Positions 43,117 through 52,528 are shown, counted from the first letter of the stretch. The stretch is DNA of 64,000 bases from Actinoallomurus iriomotensis (GCF_030269445.1 NZ_BSTJ01000001.1:1389898-1453897), one strand, 5' to 3'. The notes: generated by a model not told the origin, from the sequence alone. Numbers and translations are program-made.

Positions 43117-43674
43117 ATGCAGATCATCAGGACCATCGCGCGCCCGCTCGTCGCGGCGCCATTCATGGTCACCGGACTCGAGACATTGCGCAATCCGGCT
43201 CCCCGCGCGGAGAAGGTGGCCCCTGTTCTCAAGCCGCTCGCCGACCGGGTGGCCTGGCTGCCGTCCAAGGATCCGGAGACGCTCGTACGGATCCAGGGCG
43301 CGATCGGGCTCGGCGCCGGTGCGCTGTTCGCCCTCGGCAAGTTCGAGCGCCTCACGACGCTCCTGCTCGCGGCGGAGGTGGTGCCCGCGCTGCTCACCGA
43401 GCACCAGTTCTGGAAGGAGGACGACCCCGAGCGTCGCGGCGTCGAACGCGCCCTCATGCTGAAGAACGCGGGGCTGTTCGGCGTGCTGCTGTACGCCGCC
43501 GCGGCACCGAGCCGGCACCGCCCGGTCAAGGCGGCCAAGACGAACCTTCGCGAGGCCCGCCTGCAGGCGGCCGTCGCCAAGGCCGAGGCCGGCCGTAGGG
43601 CCGAACGCGTCCGCCGCAAGGCGGCCAAGCGCGCCGCCCACGCCCAGCGCCGTGCGGTGAAGATCGGCCGCTGA
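43117..43674 (+). CDS. DoxX-family membrane protein
   Basis: This 185-residue protein resembles the DoxX/DoxD membrane family: an N-terminal RTIARPLVAAPFMVTGLETL helix, KDPETLVRIQGAIGLGAGALFALG, LTTLLLAAEVVPALL, then KNAGLFGVLLYAA. The C-terminus (about 140-185) is a highly basic Ala/Arg/Lys helix. ATG 43117 is chosen; ATGs at 43099 and 43105 are also in frame. Function is unknown. Confidence 0.82.
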   Translation: MQIIRTIARPLVAAPFMVTGLETLRNPAPRAEKVAPVLKPLADRVAWLPSKDPETLVRIQGAIGLGAGALFALGKFERLTTLLLAAEVVPALLTEHQFWKEDDPERRGVERALMLKNAGLFGVLLYAAAAPSRHRPVKAAKTNLREARLQAAVAKAEAGRRAERVRRKAAKRAAHAQRRAVKIGR

Positions 43675-43797
43675 GAGACCGCCCGCGAGCCCCACGCCCA
43701 CGGCGCGGGCTCCCGGGGCGGCCTCCGGCCGCGACCACCTCCATCCCGTGACGGAGTATCAGCGCGGCGCAGTGACTCACGCCCCAGCGACGCGGAC

Positions 43798-44290
43798 TCA
43801 CGCACGAACGCCGAACAGGGGGGCCTGATCCATGCGACGGACGATCACCGCCGTCCCGGGCTCCACGACCACCGCCGGCCTCACGGGCCGTGCGTGACAC
43901 TCACCGACGTCACGCACGATCAGTCCTTCCCCGGGCACCACGCAGGCTCACGGGCCGACCGCGAGCATGAGGACCTCCTCTGACGGACGATCAGCGCCGC
44001 CCACCCACACCCCACGACGGGATCACGGGCGATTCGGGCATGACGACCTCACGGAGGTCACGCGCGATCGGCGCCATCCGGCGAGCCCCGTCCAACGGCG
44101 CGGCTCACGAGCGGTACCGGAGCACGAAAACCTCACCCCTATCTCATGCACCGCATGCCCTGCGACGTGGGCTCACGAGAGGTCCCCGAGCATGACGACC
44201 TCCCCCGTCTCATAGGCGTCCATGCCCCCCTGCGCCACCGCACACCCCGCGACGGGGGCTCACGGGAGGTCGCCGAGCATGACGACCTCA
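43798..44290 (-). repeat. Decayed tandem copies of the downstream gene tail
   Basis: Degenerate copies of the 3' end of the ABC gene (encoding EVVMLGDLP and stop) recur downstream of its own stop. On the plus strand the TCA of each copy is at about 44260 (true gene), 44173, 44105, 44023, 43948, 43881 and 43798. Each is followed by an approximate reverse of GAGGTCGTCATGCTCGG. Spacings are 67-87 bp and similarity falls with distance. The region 43675-44259 holds no other gene. Confidence 0.65.
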
Positions 44291-44934
44291 TCCATATGCC
44301 GGAGGATCGGCTCGGCGCCGGGGATGGCCGCCTGGTGGGTGATCAGGAGCAGGGTCCGGTCCTTCGCCGCCGTCAGCACGTCCCGCTCGGTGACCGGGTC
44401 CTCCAGGATCAGGATCGGGACGTCGGCGAGCAGGGCCCGTGCCAGCGCGAGACGTTGCCGGTCCGCGCCGGCGATGGTCTCCTCGTTCACAGCAGTGTCC
44501 GGCGGGAGCGTCAGCCCCGCGCGCCGCAGCGCGTCGGCGACCTCCTCCTCGTCCGCGTCCGGCCGGGCCGCCCGTACGTTCGCCGCGACCGTGGCCGGCG
44601 ACACCCGCGTGTCGCGGGCGCACAGGCCGATGACCCGCCGGACGTCCTCCCCGGCCAGGTCGCGCAGCTCCACTCCACCCAGCGTCACCGTGCCCTCGTA
44701 GTCGATGAACCGGAGCAGGACCGCTGCCAGGGCCGAGGTGCCGACCCGCCCGGCGCCGACCAGTGCCAGCCGCCGCCCGGCCGGCAGGACCAGCTCGGTG
44801 TCGCCGAGCCCCACGATCTCCCCGTCCGGCCACTGGACGCGCAGGTCCGCGACGCGCAGGTCGTACGGCCCCGGCGGCAGCGGCAGCGTCTCCCGCGCCT
44901 CGACGTCGTGTGCTACTGGAACCTGTGTGACCAC
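44260..44934 (-). CDS. Degenerate ABC ATPase domain protein
   Basis: This 224-residue protein aligns with the ATPase half of CydC-like exporters but has lost key residues. The P-loop reads [10 protein letters not shown] (no Lys-Ser/Thr), the signature reads [15 protein letters not shown], and Walker B reads ILILEDPVT with the order of acids changed. The switch His remains (LLITHQ). No transmembrane domain is fused or encoded next to it. GTG 44934 follows GGGAGG. It is probably non-hydrolytic, or a decaying gene. Confidence 0.7.
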   Translation of the reverse strand: MVTQVPVAHDVEARETLPLPPGPYDLRVADLRVQWPDGEIVGLGDTELVLPAGRRLALVGAGRVGTSALAAVLLRFIDYEGTVTLGGVELRDLAGEDVRRVIGLCARDTRVSPATVAANVRAARPDADEEEVADALRRAGLTLPPDTAVNEETIAGADRQRLALARALLADVPILILEDPVTERDVLTAAKDRTLLLITHQAAIPGAEPILRHMDEVVMLGDLP

Positions 44935-45122
44935 TGTCGCCTCCCGTCTCCGCTGAGAGGCCACCCGGCGCCCACGCCGCACCGGAGGTCTCTGCGGTCA
45001 CGCTAGAGCGAGGGTCCGACAGTTCACCCGGCGATCTACCACCTCATTCCGTGGTCACGACCGTCACGGCACCTCGGCGTTCCGCAAGATCTCACCCCTT
45101 CTCCGGCCGGTACCCTTCATTC

Positions 45123-46373
45123 ATGCCTCAGATGTGGTCCGCACCCGCGGCGGACGGTCCGGTCGACGCGCTGGTCTCGCTGCCGGGCTCCAAGTCGATG
45201 ACCAACCGCGCGCTGATCCTCGCCGCGCTCTCCGACGGTGAGTCACTCGTACGCCGGCCGCTGCGCAGCCGCGACACGGTGCTCATGGCCGGAGCGCTGC
45301 GCGCGCTCGGCGTGTCCGTGGACGACGCGGGCGCGGACTGGCGGATCGTGCCGGGTGAGCTGCGCGGGCCCGCGACCGTCGACGTCGGCCTGGCCGGCAC
45401 GGTCATGCGGTTCGTGCCGCCCGTCGCGGCCCTGGCCACCGGCGAGATCCACTTCGACGGCGACCCGTACGCCCGCAAGCGGCCGATGGGCACGATCCTG
45501 GCCGCGCTGCGGACCCTCGGCGCGGACGTCGACGGCGACGCCCTGCCGTTCACCGTGCGCGGCACGGGGGCGGTGCCGGGCGGCTCGGTGACGATCGACG
45601 CGTCCGGTTCGTCGCAGATGGTCTCCGGTCTGCTGCTGGCCGCGCCTCGTTACGGCAAGGGCGCGGAGGTACGCCACGAGGGCCCGCCCGTACCCTCGGG
45701 CGCGCATCTGACGATGACCGTGCGGATGCTGCGCGACGCCGGCGCCACCGTGGAGACCGAGCCCGACGTGTGGCGGGTCCAGCCGAGCACGCTGCACGCC
45801 GGTGAGATCGACATCGAACCCGACCTGTCCAACGCCGCGCCGTTCCTCGCCGCGGCCCTGGTCTCCGGGGGCCGGGTCACCGTACGCGACTGGCCGGCCG
45901 AGACGACGCAGCCCGGTGACGAGCTACGGCACCTGCTGGCCGCGATGGGCGCCTCGGTGTCGTACGAGGACGGCGACCTGACCGTACGCGGCGGCGCCGT
46001 CCACGGCATCGACGCCGACCTCGGTGACGTCAACGAGCTGAGCTGCGTGATCGCCGCCCTCGCGGCGTTCGCCGACGGTCCCTCACGGCTGCGCGGCATC
46101 GCGCACATGCGCGGGCACGAGACGGACCGGCTGGCCGCGCTCACGGCGGAGATCAACGGCCTCGGCGGCGACGTGCGCGAGCACCCCGACGGCCTGGAGA
46201 TCCGGCCCCGGCCGCTGCACGGCGGCGTCTTCCACACCTACGACGACCACCGGATGGTGATGGCGGGCGCCGTGCTCGGCCTGGGCGTGCCGGGCGTCGA
46301 GGTGGAGAACCTCGCGACGGTGGGCAAGACGCTGCCTGAATTCGGCGAGCTGTGGGCGGAGATGCTGCGTTAG
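45123..46373 (+). CDS. aroA: 3-phosphoshikimate 1-carboxyvinyltransferase (EPSP synthase)
   Basis: This 416-residue shikimate-pathway enzyme has the N-terminal [17 protein letters not shown], the glyphosate-region [37 protein letters not shown], and [26 protein letters not shown] near the end. ATG 45123 is probably leaderless: TACCCT lies 9-10 bases upstream with no Shine-Dalgarno. It is 3 bp upstream of rsgA, forming an operon seen in other actinomycetes. Confidence 0.96.
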   Translation: MPQMWSAPAADGPVDALVSLPGSKSMTNRALILAALSDGESLVRRPLRSRDTVLMAGALRALGVSVDDAGADWRIVPGELRGPATVDVGLAGTVMRFVPPVAALATGEIHFDGDPYARKRPMGTILAALRTLGADVDGDALPFTVRGTGAVPGGSVTIDASGSSQMVSGLLLAAPRYGKGAEVRHEGPPVPSGAHLTMTVRMLRDAGATVETEPDVWRVQPSTLHAGEIDIEPDLSNAAPFLAAALVSGGRVTVRDWPAETTQPGDELRHLLAAMGASVSYEDGDLTVRGGAVHGIDADLGDVNELSCVIAALAAFADGPSRLRGIAHMRGHETDRLAALTAEINGLGGDVREHPDGLEIRPRPLHGGVFHTYDDHRMVMAGAVLGLGVPGVEVENLATVGKTLPEFGELWAEMLR

Positions 46374-46375
46374 GC

Positions 46376-47362
46376 ATGGCGCGCGATTGGGCGAGGCTCG
46401 ACGAGGATGACGTACGGGTGCGTCCGGGCCGCGGCTCCCGGCCACGTACCCGTCGCCGTCCCGCGCACGATGACGCGGTCGGCGGCTTCGTGCTGGCGGT
46501 GGACCGCGGCCGTTACACCTGTCTCGTGGACGAACGCCCCGTGACGGCGATGCGGGCGCGGGAGCTGGGGCGCAAGAGCGTCGTCGTCGGTGACCGGGTC
46601 CGCCTCGTCGGCGACGTGTCGGGCCGTCCGGACACGCTGGCACGCGTCGTCGCCATCGAGCCGCGGACCTCGACCCTGCGCCGTACCGCCGACGACAGCG
46701 ACCCCGTGGAGCGGGTCATCGTCGCCAACGCCGACAACCTGGTCATCGTCACCGCCCTGGCCGACCCGCCGCCCCGCCCCCGGATGATCGACCGTTGCCT
46801 GGTCGCCGCGTTCGACGCGGGCCTGGCGCCGGTGCTCTGCCTCACCAAGGCCGACCTGGCCGCGCCGGACGCGCTGGAGGAGATGTACGCGCCGCTCGGC
46901 GTCACCTACGTCGTCACCCGCAAGGACCGGCCGGTCGACGACCTGCGCGCCCACCTGGCCGGCCGGATGAGCGTGCTGGTCGGCCATTCGGGTGTCGGCA
47001 AGTCGACGCTGGTCAACGCCCTGGTTCCGGACGCCGAGCGGGCGGTGAGCGCGGTCAATCCGGTGACCGGGCGGGGCCGGCACACGTCCTCGTCGGCGAT
47101 CGCGCTCGCCCTGCCGGACGGCGACGGCTGGATCATCGACACGCCGGGGGTGCGCAGCTTCGGCCTCGCACACGTCAAGCCGGACGACGTGCTGGCGGCG
47201 TTCCCGGACCTGATCGAGGGCGACGCGGAGTGCCCGCCGCACTGCACCCACGTGCAGGACGACTGTGCCCTGGACGCCTGGGTGGCGGCGGGCAACGCCG
47301 ACCCCTCGCGCCTGGACTCGCTGCGCCGGCTGCTGCTGAGCCGCGACACCGACGAGGCCTGA
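46376..47362 (+). CDS. rsgA: Ribosome small-subunit GTPase RsgA
   Basis: This 328-residue circularly permuted GTPase assists 30S maturation. N-terminal OB domain, then G4 (LTKADL), G1 (GHSGVGKSTL), G3 (DTPGVRSFG), and a C-terminal zinc site (CPPHCTHVQDDC). ATG 46376 lies 3 bp after the aroA stop, so the genes are coupled. Motif order is the expected permuted one. Confidence 0.95.
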   Translation: MARDWARLDEDDVRVRPGRGSRPRTRRRPAHDDAVGGFVLAVDRGRYTCLVDERPVTAMRARELGRKSVVVGDRVRLVGDVSGRPDTLARVVAIEPRTSTLRRTADDSDPVERVIVANADNLVIVTALADPPPRPRMIDRCLVAAFDAGLAPVLCLTKADLAAPDALEEMYAPLGVTYVVTRKDRPVDDLRAHLAGRMSVLVGHSGVGKSTLVNALVPDAERAVSAVNPVTGRGRHTSSSAIALALPDGDGWIIDTPGVRSFGLAHVKPDDVLAAFPDLIEGDAECPPHCTHVQDDCALDAWVAAGNADPSRLDSLRRLLLSRDTDEA

Positions 47363-47379
47363 GGGCCCGGCGCGCCGCA

Positions 47380-47411
47380 GTGACCCGTCGGCGCCGTTGA
47401 CGACGGGTCAC
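47380..47411 (+). terminator. Hairpin after rsgA
   Basis: An 11-bp stem (GTGACCCGTCG with CGACGGGTCAC) and a 10-nt loop start 18 bp after the rsgA stop. It probably ends the aroA-rsgA unit. Confidence 0.6.
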
Positions 47412-47636
47412 AACCGAGAGGACAGCAGAAGTCGGCCGCGACTCGCAACAGTGCACACGCGATCTGGACGATTTGCTGATCTTTGATCTATATCGCGATT
47501 AATGTCTGGTCAGATCGCCCAGTGGGCCGTACGGGCTCCGCGGAACGCCGCTCACCGGCCCGGCCGCCGAAGATCTTGGCGCGTTCGCCGGGCCGGTCTG
47601 TCTGTGCACGCCTCTGTCGCGATAGCGTTGCACGCC

Positions 47637-48440
47637 GTGGCGGACTATTCGGATGACCTACGCCTTGCACATGTCATGGCGGACGCGGCCGACGATGTCG
47701 CCACGCGCCGGTTTCGTGCCCTCGACCTGCGCGTCGAGACGAAACCCGACCTCACCCCCGTGACCGACGCCGATCGCATGGTCGAAGAGAGCCTGCGCAA
47801 CACGCTGAAGCGCGCGCGGCCCCGTGACGCGGTGCACGGCGAGGAGTACGGCCGCACCGGCTACGGCCCGCGCTGCTGGGTGATCGACCCGATCGACGCC
47901 ACGAAGAACTACGTACGCGGCGTACCGGTCTGGGCGACGCTGATCGCGCTGATGGAGGGCGACGACCCGGTGGTCGGGCTCGTGTCCGCCCCGGCGCTCA
48001 ACCGCCGCTGGTGGGCCGCTCGCGGCGGCGGCGCGTGGACGGGGCGCAGCCTCGCCAAGGCCACCCGCTGCCGGGTCTCCGGAGTGACCGACCTGCCGGA
48101 CGCGTCGTTCTCCTTCTCCAGCCTCACGGGGTGGGAGGAGCAGCGGCGCCTGGACGGGTTCTTGGACCTCACCCGCACCGTCTGGCGCGCCCGGGCCTTC
48201 GGCGACTTCTGGTCGCACGTGATGGTCGCCGAGGGGGTCGTGGACGCGTCCGCCGAACCCGAGGTGTCGCTGTGGGACGTGGCGGCCCTCCAGGTCATCG
48301 TGGAAGAGGCCGGCGGCGTCTTCACGGACCTGGCCGGCGTGCCGACCCCCGACGGCGGCAGCGTCGTGTGCACCAACGGTCTCCTGCACGCGGCGGTGCT
48401 GGAGAAGCTCGGCGGCGGCCCGGTCATGCGCAGAGTCTGA
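47637..48440 (+). CDS. hisN: Histidinol-phosphatase (inositol-monophosphatase fold)
   Basis: This 267-residue phosphatase of the HisN type acts at the eighth step of histidine synthesis. Metal sites: HGEEYG, WVIDPIDATKNYVRGVP (Ala for the usual Gly), and SLWDVAALQVIVEEAGG. GTG 47637 is chosen because the family starts near DYSDDLRLAHVMAD; TAGCGT 8-9 bases upstream suggests leaderless transcription. The open frame upstream to 47502 is atypical. The position after aroA-rsgA matches other actinomycetes. Confidence 0.9.
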   Translation: MADYSDDLRLAHVMADAADDVATRRFRALDLRVETKPDLTPVTDADRMVEESLRNTLKRARPRDAVHGEEYGRTGYGPRCWVIDPIDATKNYVRGVPVWATLIALMEGDDPVVGLVSAPALNRRWWAARGGGAWTGRSLAKATRCRVSGVTDLPDASFSFSSLTGWEEQRRLDGFLDLTRTVWRARAFGDFWSHVMVAEGVVDASAEPEVSLWDVAALQVIVEEAGGVFTDLAGVPTPDGGSVVCTNGLLHAAVLEKLGGGPVMRRV

Positions 48441-48452
48441 CGCTTTCCGTCG

Positions 48453-48467
48453 ACACGATATATCTTG
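48453..48467 (+). promoter_or_regulatory. Third copy of ATCTTG motif
   Basis: ACACGATATATCTTG closely matches the two direct repeats at 9796-9837 upstream of the DUF4097-padR operon. It lies 68 bp upstream of a small membrane-protein gene. It may be a PadR operator overlapping a TATATC -10 box. Confidence 0.45.
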
Positions 48468-48534
48468 TGGTTGGAGGAACAGCGGCGACCTGCCCGCTCG
48501 TTCTCCTAGCGAAGTCCACGGAACGGAGAAGATC

Positions 48535-48720
48535 GTGGGACGCACCGGATACGTCGTCGTCGGGGTCATCGTTGCACTGATCGCCTTCATCCTGCTGCCC
48601 GGGTGGGTCAAGCTGCTCGGCGTGCTGCTGCTCGTCGGCGTGCCGGCGGCGGGATACCTCATGCTCGACCCGTCACAGCGCCGCCGCCTCCGCGGGCAGG
48701 CCCGCAAGCGGATCGGCTGA
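48535..48720 (+). CDS. Small two-helix membrane protein
   Basis: This 61-residue protein has two transmembrane helices (about 6-22 and 24-43, GYVVVGVIVALIAFILLPG and KLLGVLLLVGVPAAGYLML) and a basic C-terminus (QRRRLRGQARKRIG). GTG 48535 follows ACGGAGAAG. It carries a candidate PadR-type motif upstream and a hairpin downstream. Function is unknown. Confidence 0.7.
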   Translation: MGRTGYVVVGVIVALIAFILLPGWVKLLGVLLLVGVPAAGYLMLDPSQRRRLRGQARKRIG

Positions 48721-48732
48721 CCGCACCTCCCG

Positions 48733-48758
48733 ACCGCCCCGTCGACCCTCGGGGCGGT
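48733..48758. terminator. Convergent terminator
   Basis: An 8-bp stem (ACCGCCCC with GGGGCGGT) and a 10-nt loop lie between the small membrane protein and the opposing MFS gene. Confidence 0.55.
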
Positions 48759-48760
48759 CC

Positions 48761-49972
48761 TCAGGTCGTCGCGTGGTTCGGCAGGGTCCGTACGTCGGGG
48801 ACGGCCAGCACGGCGAGCGTCGCGGCGAGGATGACCGCGCCGTTCAGCGCGACGGCCCCGCCGAGCCCCAGGCCGGCCATCGCCGGTCCGGCCAGGGTCT
48901 GGCCGAGCGGGTTGACGACGAACGAGCCGAGCGAGTCGTACGCGTAGACCCGCGACAGCGCCTCGGGCGGCACATTGTGCTGGACCACGGTGTCCCACTG
49001 CACGCCGAAGACCTCGAACCCCACGCCGGCGGTGAACGCCGCCGCCAGCACGACCGGCACCGGCGCCGCCACGGCCAGCGCGAAGAGCACCGGCACGCCG
49101 GCCAGCACGCCGTACGTCGCGAGCAGCAGCGGCCGGCGCGGACGGTGCCACAGCGCCGACAGCCCGCCCGCCATGAACCCGGCCGCCTCGGACGCGACGA
49201 CGAGCCCCCAGGCCGTCGCGCCGCCCAGCTCACGCTTGGCGACCAGCGGCCCGAGCACGTTGAATCCGCCGGCGAACGCCGCGTTCACGAACGCGAACTG
49301 CACCACGATCGTCCACAGCCACGTACGCGACCGGAACTCCCGCCAGCCGCTCCTGAGCTCGCCCAGCACGCCCGTACGCGGCAGGGCGACGCGAGGAAGG
49401 GCGAGCCGGCCGAAGAACACCGCCGCCGCCGCGAAGGTCGCCGCGTCCACCCCGATGGCCCAGCCGGGCCCGCACGCGGCCACGACCACACCGGCCAGCC
49501 CCGCGCCCACCACCTTGGCGGCGTTCATGGCGAGGCGCAGCAGGGCGTTCGCGGGCTGGATGAGGGGCGAGGCGACGGTCTGCGGCACCACCCCGAGCGA
49601 GGCGGGCCCGAGGAACGCCGCGGCCATCCCGTTCGCGGCCTCCAGGAGCGCCAGCTGCCACACGCGCGCTCCCCCGCCGATCAGCAGGACGGCCGCGACG
49701 GTCTGGGTACCGGCCGCGGCCAGGGAGAACGCCACGAGAATGACGTGCCGGGGCAGCCGGTCCGCCCACACGCCGCCCAGCAGGAGCAACCCGACGGTGG
49801 GCAGGCTACGCGCGGCCAGCACGATGCCCAGGTCGCTCGCCGAACCCGTCAGGTCGAGCACCGCGAACGCGAGTGCCACCGGAGCCATCGCGTTGCCAAG
49901 AAAGGACACCAGCCGGCCAAAGAACAACATGCGAAAACGCCGGGCGGCGAGCGGCCTGAAAGCGGACCTCAC
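48761..49972 (-). CDS. MFS transporter
   Basis: This 403-residue major-facilitator protein has about twelve helices, starting RSAFRPLAARRFRMLFFGRLVSFLGNAMAPVALAFAV (residues 2-37), with the loop-2 motif GGVWADRLPRH (positions about 64-74). It resembles the DHA3-like MFS exporters. Stop lies next to a convergent hairpin. The substrate is unknown, perhaps drugs or a secondary metabolite. Confidence 0.9.
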   Translation of the reverse strand: MRSAFRPLAARRFRMLFFGRLVSFLGNAMAPVALAFAVLDLTGSASDLGIVLAARSLPTVGLLLLGGVWADRLPRHVILVAFSLAAAGTQTVAAVLLIGGGARVWQLALLEAANGMAAAFLGPASLGVVPQTVASPLIQPANALLRLAMNAAKVVGAGLAGVVVAACGPGWAIGVDAATFAAAAVFFGRLALPRVALPRTGVLGELRSGWREFRSRTWLWTIVVQFAFVNAAFAGGFNVLGPLVAKRELGGATAWGLVVASEAAGFMAGGLSALWHRPRRPLLLATYGVLAGVPVLFALAVAAPVPVVLAAAFTAGVGFEVFGVQWDTVVQHNVPPEALSRVYAYDSLGSFVVNPLGQTLAGPAMAGLGLGGAVALNGAVILAATLAVLAVPDVRTLPNHATT

Positions 49973-50155
49973 AACCTGACGACCCTAGCCTCATGTCCGG
50001 CCTCGTACGGCTCGAGGTGCTCGGGGGTCTCGGCGCCGCGGCCGTTTCCGGCGCTGTCGTGTACGGCCGGTTTGGACCGGACTCACCCAAGGGAGCGCCA
50101 CAGCCGTACGGGATGCGGTCTGACCTGGAGGATTACCCGCCGGGGGTGATTTCTC

Positions 50156-51064
50156 GTGGCCTCGGACCGGCCGATCTTCATTCTGGGCTGCCCGCGTTCG
50201 GGCGGGACGCTGTTGCGGCGCATGCTGCGCGCCCACCCGCGCATCGCGATCCCACCGGAGACACGCCTCCTGCTCGACGCGTACGAGCACCGGGACGCGT
50301 ACGGCGACCTAAGCCGGCGCGCGAACCGGCAGGCGCTGGCGGAATGGATCGTCGCCGGCGCCGGCACCCGCTTCGACGGCCTGGGCCTGGACGCCCGCGC
50401 GGTGGCCGAGGAGATCGTGGCCGGCCCCCCGACCCTGGGATCGGCACTGGAGATCGCCTGGCGCGCGTACGCCCGGAGGCTGGGCAAGCCGCGCTGGGGC
50501 GACAAGCGACCGGGATACGTCCAGCACATCGACGCGCTGCTACGCCTGTTCCCGGACGCGCAGCTCGTGCACGTCATCCGCGACGGGCGCGCCTGCGTCG
50601 CGGACCTCAAGGGCACCTCGTGGTGGCGCATGGGCGTCTACCACGCGATCGCGACCTGGACCCAGGCGATCGACGCCGGCACGTCCGCCGCCCAACGCCT
50701 GCCGTCCTCGGCCTACACGGAGGTGCAGTACGAGCGCCTGGTCACGGATCCGGAGAGCGAACTGCGAAGGCTGTGCACGTTCCTAACGGAGGACTACGCA
50801 CCGGAAATGGCGACACAGCGCCCGGAGCCGCCGGCAGAGGCTCGACTGGAGCCGTGGGAACGCGAACTGTGCGAGACCGTGATGAACGAACGACTGCGTG
50901 CGTACGGGTACGAGCCGGCTGAGGCCGCACGCCCGGCCACCCGACACCTGGCCCGGTACGCGACCATCACCGCCCACCGCCGCCTGGCCGCCCGGAAACG
51001 CGCCGTCCTGGACGCCCACCTCCGCGCCGCCGAGCCCCAGCCTGTGGCCTCCTGCCTGAGCTGA
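50156..51064 (+). CDS. Sulfotransferase-family protein
   Basis: This 302-residue PAPS-dependent sulfotransferase-like protein has the 5'-phosphosulfate loop CPRSGGTLLRRML near the N-terminus and the 3'-phosphate-binding VHVIRDGRACVADL. GTG 50156 follows GGGGGTGATTTCTC. The C-terminal 60 residues (HLARYATITAHRRLAARKRAV) are basic and helical, and recur in a decayed inverted fragment just downstream. The acceptor is unknown. Confidence 0.85.
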   Translation: MASDRPIFILGCPRSGGTLLRRMLRAHPRIAIPPETRLLLDAYEHRDAYGDLSRRANRQALAEWIVAGAGTRFDGLGLDARAVAEEIVAGPPTLGSALEIAWRAYARRLGKPRWGDKRPGYVQHIDALLRLFPDAQLVHVIRDGRACVADLKGTSWWRMGVYHAIATWTQAIDAGTSAAQRLPSSAYTEVQYERLVTDPESELRRLCTFLTEDYAPEMATQRPEPPAEARLEPWERELCETVMNERLRAYGYEPAEAARPATRHLARYATITAHRRLAARKRAVLDAHLRAAEPQPVASCLS

Positions 51065-51142
51065 CGCCCCCGCCGCGGACACCGGCCCGAACGGCCACTC
51101 ATGGGATGTGTGCCCGACCACCCGGCACTGGTTAAAGCCGAC

Positions 51143-51286
51143 GAACCGCGGTCGCTGAACGAGGACGGAGCGTCCGCGTACGGCCAGGCACCGGTGGGCG
51201 ATGATCGCCGCATAGGTGGTCAAGTACTGGGCGGCCAGGCGGCGGGAGGTGACCGCCGCGTAGGCCACAGCGGCGATGCCGTTCAT
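51143..51286 (-). pseudogene. Inverted remnant of a sulfotransferase C-terminus
   Basis: Read on the minus strand, this encodes MNGIAAVAYAAVTSRRLAA, then YLTTYAAIIAHRCLAVRGRSV. It matches the C-terminal part of the neighbouring sulfotransferase (residues about 242-292, MNERLRAYGYEP..., YATITAHRRLAARKRAV). The body of the gene is missing and what lies beyond is low complexity. It is likely a decayed duplicate in inverted orientation. Confidence 0.6.
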
Positions 51287-52132
51287 CGATGAAACCGCCG
51301 CCACCCATCGACCTCGCCGCACCTGGTCCCCCAGCCCCAAGGGGAGGCTCTGGAAGGGACGAAACGAGGCAGTCCCAGACCGGGAGAGGGCAAGGCCCGA
51401 AGAGAGCGATACCCGCAGAGGACGAGACCCGACGAGAGCAGGACCCGGAAAGGGCAACGCTCGGACGGGGACAGGGCCCGGCCGGGGACGGGACAAGCCG
51501 CTCGTTTCGATGGGGTGGTCGGTCCGGGACAGCAGTCTGACTGAGGAGCGTGGATGCGTCCTGCGGGGTACAGGCGCCCGGCGGTCGAGGTCGAGGGTGA
51601 GTCCAAGCTCGGCGAGCCGGATGCGGGCGGGGAGGCTGGCAGGTGTGCTGTCGGCCGTCACGAGGTCATGTCGCCCCCAGAGTGAGCCGGCCCGCAAGGA
51701 GGCAAGGCCCAAGGGGCCGAAGGCTCAGGGGAAGCGGAGCCCGAAGAGCGGGAGCCAGGAAGGCAATGCCTGAAGGGTCAAAGTCCCGGGGAAGCGGAGC
51801 CGAAGAGCCAAGACCGGGAGAAGGCAAGACCCGAAGAGCCCCAGCCAGAAGAGAAGGCGAGGCCCAAAGGGCCAAAAGCCGGGAGGAAGCGGAACCCTGA
51901 GAACCGAAAAACGTGAGGAAGCAGAGCCCGAAGAGCCGAAGGCCGACTGGAAGCAGAGCCCGGAGAACCGGAGTTCGGGGAAAGCGGAACCCGGAGCCGA
52001 AGGCGGAGTGGAAGCGGAGCCCGGAGAACCGAAGCCAGGAAAACGCAGAGCCCAAAGGACCCGAACCAACGACAAGACGAGACCCGAAGTGCCGCAAGGC
52101 CGAGAGAAGGCGAGGCCCGAAGGGCCAATGCC
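51287..52132. other. Purine-rich low-complexity tract
   Basis: The plus strand is strongly purine-rich with endless variants of CGGGAGCC/CGAAGAGCC/GGAAGC words. It appears as a decayed form of the octamer array that follows. Many frames are open on both strands, but all give repetitive Gly/Arg/Pro or Pro/Leu/Ser strings without recognisable domains. I see no gene. The short stretch 51540-51700 is less repetitive but also unrecognised. Confidence 0.6.
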
Positions 52133-52396
52133 GGGAAGCCGGGAAGCCGGGAAGCCGGGAAGCCGGGAAGCCGGGAAGCCGGGAAGCCGGGAAGCCGGGA
52201 AGCCGGGAAGCCGGGAAGCCGGGAAGCCGGGAAGCCGGGAAGCCGGGAGACCGGGAGACCGGAAGACCGGAAGACCAGGAGACCAGGAGACCAGGAGACC
52301 AGGAGACCAGGAGACCGGAAGACCGGGAGACCGGAAGACCGGGAGACCCGGAGACCGGAAGACCGGGAGACCCGGAGACCGGGAAGCCGGGAGGCC
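52133..52396. repeat. 33-unit tandem octamer array
   Basis: Uninterrupted 8-bp units fill 264 bp: about 14 GGGAAGCC, then GGGAGACC, GGAAGACC, five AGGAGACC, mixed CGGAGACC/GGGAGACC/GGAAGACC, then GGGAAGCC and GGGAGGCC. The phase is exact throughout. Since 8 is not a multiple of 3, each strand cycles through frames, so it reads as an 8-residue repeat in any frame (KPGSREAG on plus, SRLPGFPA on minus). Confidence 0.9.
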
Positions 52397-52472
52397 CGAA
52401 GGGCCAATGCCGGAAGGCCGGAAGGCCGGGAAGCCGGAAGGCCGAGAGAAGGCGAGGCCCGAAGGGCCAATG

Positions 52473-52528
52473 CCGGGGGGCGTGGGGGGCATCCCCCCAC
52501 ACCGGGGGCTCCGGGGGTCGCCCCCCGG
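52473..52528. terminator. Nested hairpin at the array edge
   Basis: An outer 10-bp stem (CCGGGGGGCG with CGCCCCCCGG) encloses an inner 8-bp stem (GTGGGGGG with CCCCCCAC, loop CAT). It lies 72 bp downstream of the tRNA gene on the minus strand and could stop its transcription. Confidence 0.5.

Noticed and set aside
50783-51712. 309-codon minus-strand ORF over the sulfotransferase end
   Set aside because: Only 51143-51286 resembles a protein family; the rest is antisense or low complexity.
52133-52396. CRISPR or coding repeat in the octamer array
   Set aside because: Units are 8 bp with no spacers. Open frames on both strands are a consequence of the repeat, with no start site context or domain.
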